Assembly: GCF_000336385.2 (NCBI RefSeq)
Contig: NZ_HG424457.1
Coordinates: 1-61,463, forward strand
Direction of reading: 5' to 3'
DNA: 61,463 bases
Origin: Lysobacter antibioticus HS124
Lineage (GTDB): Bacteria; Pseudomonadota; Gammaproteobacteria; Xanthomonadales; Xanthomonadaceae
Part shown: piece by piece, positions 57,993-61,463 of the stretch
Layout: every line of letters starts with the position of its first letter
Numbering within the stretch: the first letter of the stretch is position 1
The notes under the pieces: generated by a model
Seen by the model: the letters and a program-made list of their open reading frames with translations, nothing else
The model's database searches: none
Told to the model about the DNA's origin: nothing
Program-made: the position numbers and the translations under genes

Positions 57993-58069
57993 CTGCATAC
58001 GTATTCATGGCGGGCAGTCGCATTCATGTCGCAGTTCTTCCGGCCGCGCGGCCATGAATACGTATGCAG
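57993..58069. promoter_or_regulatory. Two LacI-type operators in a perfect 19-bp inverted repeat
   Basis: CTGCATACGTATTCATGGC (57993-58011) and its exact reverse complement (58051-58069) flank 39 bp. Each arm contains the near-palindrome TGxATACGTATxCA, centred at 58000.5 and 58061.5, about 61 bp apart. They lie between the divergent TonB receptor and glucosidase genes. This looks like a pair of LacI-family operators able to control both promoters, possibly by looping; the adjacent LacI regulator is the best candidate. Confidence 0.8.
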
Positions 58070-58156
58070 TTGCGACGGCGCCCGCAACCGGCGGCGGTAA
58101 GCTGCCGCGCATCGCGGCGACGCAGCACGCCGACCGCACACCATCAGGGGTTTCTC

Positions 58157-59809
<1,653 letters not shown>

Positions 59810-59837
59810 GCGCCGCGCGCGGGCACGCCGACGGCGC

Positions 59838-60503
59838 TCAGGGCGCGGGCGCCGCCTCGGCGGGCGCTTCGTTCAACCCCAGCCAGCCCATCACCACCGC
59901 GCGCGCTTCGTCCACGCCCTGCTTGGACTCGCCGGAGAAGGTCTGCACGCTGACCGTGTCGCCGAACGCGGACTGCAGTTCCTTGCGCACCGCCATCAGC
60001 TGCTGCTGTTGCTGGCCGCGACCGAGCTTGTCGGCCTTGGTCAGCAGCGCGTGCGCGGGCAGGCCGCGGCCGGCGGCATAGCCGATCATGTGCCGGTCGT
60101 AGTCCTTGAGCGGATGGCGGATGTCCATCACCACCACCAGGCCGCGCAGCGCCTGGCGGGTTTCGAAGTAACGGTCGAGAAACGCCTGCCAGTGCGCCTG
60201 CAGGTTCTGCGGCACCTTGGCGTAGCCGTAGCCCGGCAGGTCGACCAGGAACCGGTCCGGTTCCGGCGCCGGCTCGGGGCCGCGATAAGGCGGGCTGACG
60301 TCGAAGAACACCAATTGCTGGGTGCGGCCCGGGGTCTTGGACACGCGCGCCAGCGCGTTCTGCTGGCACAGGGCGTTGAGCGCGCTGGACTTGCCGGCGT
60401 TGGAGCGGCCGGCGAACGCGACCTCGTAGCCGCCGTCGGGCGGCAATTGCTTGTGGTTGTGCGCCGACAGCAGGTAGCGGGCACGGGCGAGGTGATTGGT
60501 CAT
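59838..60503 (-). CDS. engB: Ribosome biogenesis GTP-binding protein EngB (YihA/YsxC)
   Basis: A 221-residue Era-like GTPase: G1 FAGRSNAGKSSALNAL, G3 LVDLPGYGYAKVP, G4 LLTKADKLG and a late G5-like TFSGESK. EngB is needed for assembly of the large ribosomal subunit. A C-terminal Ala/Pro tail (APAEAAPAP) is added to the usual domain. It is divergent from a cytochrome c4 gene, a common arrangement in gammaproteobacteria. Confidence 0.97.
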   Translation of the reverse strand: MTNHLARARYLLSAHNHKQLPPDGGYEVAFAGRSNAGKSSALNALCQQNALARVSKTPGRTQQLVFFDVSPPYRGPEPAPEPDRFLVDLPGYGYAKVPQNLQAHWQAFLDRYFETRQALRGLVVVMDIRHPLKDYDRHMIGYAAGRGLPAHALLTKADKLGRGQQQQQLMAVRKELQSAFGDTVSVQTFSGESKQGVDEARAVVMGWLGLNEAPAEAAPAP

Positions 60504-60675
60504 CGCACTAGGATCGCATGCGCCGGCGCCTCGGCGCGCCGCCGGCGCCTGAACCCGCGTTGACCCGGTCCGGGCCGACCCTGATAATTCCGAGGTTCCG
60601 GCGCGCGTGCCGCGCCGGGCGCCAGCCGTCCGCCAGCCCATCCCGCAGCAAGCCAGTAGTTCGGAGCCCAGCTAC
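60504..60675. promoter_or_regulatory. Divergent promoter region engB / cytochrome c4
   Basis: A 172-bp gap. CTGATAATTCC at about 60580-60591 is the only AT-richer spot and is a plausible -10 region for the cytochrome gene. No repeat-family member is present. Confidence 0.4.
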
Positions 60676-61463
60676 ATGAGCCAAGCCCGCGTCTTCGGCC
60701 TCGTCGGCCTCGTCGCCCTCGCGGCTGCCGCCGTTGCGTATGCACAGACCACGGTCACCCCGATTCCCGACAAGGAACCGGTCCAGACCGCGCCGTTGTC
60801 CGGCAGCCCGAAGCCGGTGTGGGGCGACGTCAAGGCGGGCGCGACCAAGGCCGGCACCTGCGCCGCCTGCCACGGCCTCGACGGCAACCCGACCGATCCG
60901 CAGTACCCGCGCCTGGCCGGCCAGAGCGAGCGCTACATCGCGCACCAGATCGCCCTGTTCAAGAGCGGCGAGCGCAACACCGGCATGGCCGCGGCGATGA
61001 AGCCTTACGCCGACGCGCTCAGCGACCAGGACGCGCGCGACCTGGGCGCCTATTTCGCGACCCAGAAGTCCGGCGCCGGCGTCGCCGACGACACCGTGAT
61101 CGCGGCCGGTCCGAACAAGGACAAGAAGTTCTACCAGGTCGGCGAGCAATTGTTCCGCTCCGGCGACAAGGCCCGCGGCATCCCGGCCTGCATGGCCTGC
61201 CATGGCCCCGGCGGCGCCGGCAATCCCGGCCCGGCCTATCCGCACATCGCCGGCCAGCAGGCGGCCTACTCGCAGCGCCGGCTGGAGGAATACCGCGCCG
61301 GCACCACGGCGCAGAAGGACCCGCACCTGTTCAACATCATGGCCAGCGTGGCCAAGCAGCTGACCGACGAGGAAATCGGTTCGCTGTCCAGCTACCTGCA
61401 GGGCCTGCACCCGCGCGCCGACGACGTGGCCGCCGCTCAGGCGCCGGCTCCGGCCGCCAAGCC
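60676..61463 (+). CDS. Cytochrome c4-type dihaem protein (partial, continues past window)
   Basis: 262 codons are visible before the window ends. A signal peptide (VFGLVGLVALAAAAVAYA, cleavage near residue 23) precedes two class I cytochrome c domains: haem motif CAACH (Cys62, Cys65, His66) with axial Met probably in NTGMAAAM, and CMACH (Cys172, Cys175, His176) with Met in FNIMASVA. Cytochromes c4 pass electrons from the bc1 complex to terminal oxidases in the periplasm. An Ala/Pro-rich tail (AAAQAPAPAAK) has begun, so the end is probably near. Confidence 0.95.
   Translation, partial: MSQARVFGLVGLVALAAAAVAYAQTTVTPIPDKEPVQTAPLSGSPKPVWGDVKAGATKAGTCAACHGLDGNPTDPQYPRLAGQSERYIAHQIALFKSGERNTGMAAAMKPYADALSDQDARDLGAYFATQKSGAGVADDTVIAAGPNKDKKFYQVGEQLFRSGDKARGIPACMACHGPGGAGNPGPAYPHIAGQQAAYSQRRLEEYRAGTTAQKDPHLFNIMASVAKQLTDEEIGSLSSYLQGLHPRADDVAAAQAPAPAAK

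Noticed and set aside
58054-58156. ATG starts at 58054 or 58064 for the GH13 glucosidase
   Set aside because: Both lie inside the operator arm, and the added residues have no similarity to the family. TTG at 58157 has a well-placed GGGG.

Overview
The window is very GC-rich chromosomal DNA. Protein content and intergenic repeats point to a gammaproteobacterium of the Xanthomonadaceae/Lysobacteraceae, most likely Lysobacter or a close relative. This rests on the mix of TonB-receptor sugar locus, frm formaldehyde operon, plant-type glutamate-cysteine ligase, engB/cytochrome c4 pair and REP elements built on TGTAGGAGCGGCGTGAGCC. The species call is an inference. I saw no rRNA, tRNA, CRISPR array, prophage or intact insertion sequence.

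Layout. 1-921: REP elements and a truncated RAYT (REP-associated transposase). 943-4875: SMR transporter and glutathione transferase with a divergent LysR gene, then a LysR gene divergent from a flavodoxin-fold oxidoreductase. 5089-7380: maeB. 7576-13796: a TctDE-like two-component system with a periplasmic binding protein, an OprO/P-type porin and a CitMHS citrate carrier, which reads as one citrate-sensing and uptake module. 14007-22925: PhaB-like reductase, DUF1704 protein with an HExxxH motif, rsgA, alaA-like aminotransferase, SGNH hydrolase, methyltransferase, polysaccharide deacetylase, a glutaredoxin/A-type/rhodanese fusion and a NIPSNAP protein. 23139-30669: DUF924, a membrane-anchored LprI-like protein, amn, a coupled amidohydrolase pair, DUF1761, a DsbA-fold isomerase and DegV. 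30671-31754: a patch of repeats, a MepB-family gene and a doubtful Cys-rich reading frame. 31755-35213: a 1152-residue beta-propeller/amidohydrolase protein.

35826-38487 is the formaldehyde detoxification operon frmR-frmA-(unknown)-fghA with a recognisable FrmR operator. Then come ppc, a LysR/EamA exporter pair, a TPR membrane protein, an isochorismatase-fold hydrolase and gshA. Divergent from gshA is an unusual three-gene operon: a peptide-type binding protein, a VIT1-type metal transporter and a lone OppB-type permease. 50416-59809 is an alpha-glucan/maltooligosaccharide utilisation locus: LacI regulator, lipoprotein amylase, MFS sugar transporter, TonB-dependent receptor and GH13 glucosidase. 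The last two are divergent around two LacI-type operators held in a perfect 19-bp inverted repeat. The window ends with engB and a partial cytochrome c4 gene.

Intergenic spaces carry several repeat families: REP pairs, a module ending in a CCCCCTTTTT/AAAAGGGGG hairpin, GGGATTC-type repeats and an assortment of hairpins. Most lie between convergent 3' ends. The strongest candidates for something under-described are the DUF1704 metallopeptidase-like protein, the binding-protein/VIT1/OppB operon, the binding protein coupled to the citrate two-component system, and the composite repeats. I did not find a single clear-cut new defence or mobile system.
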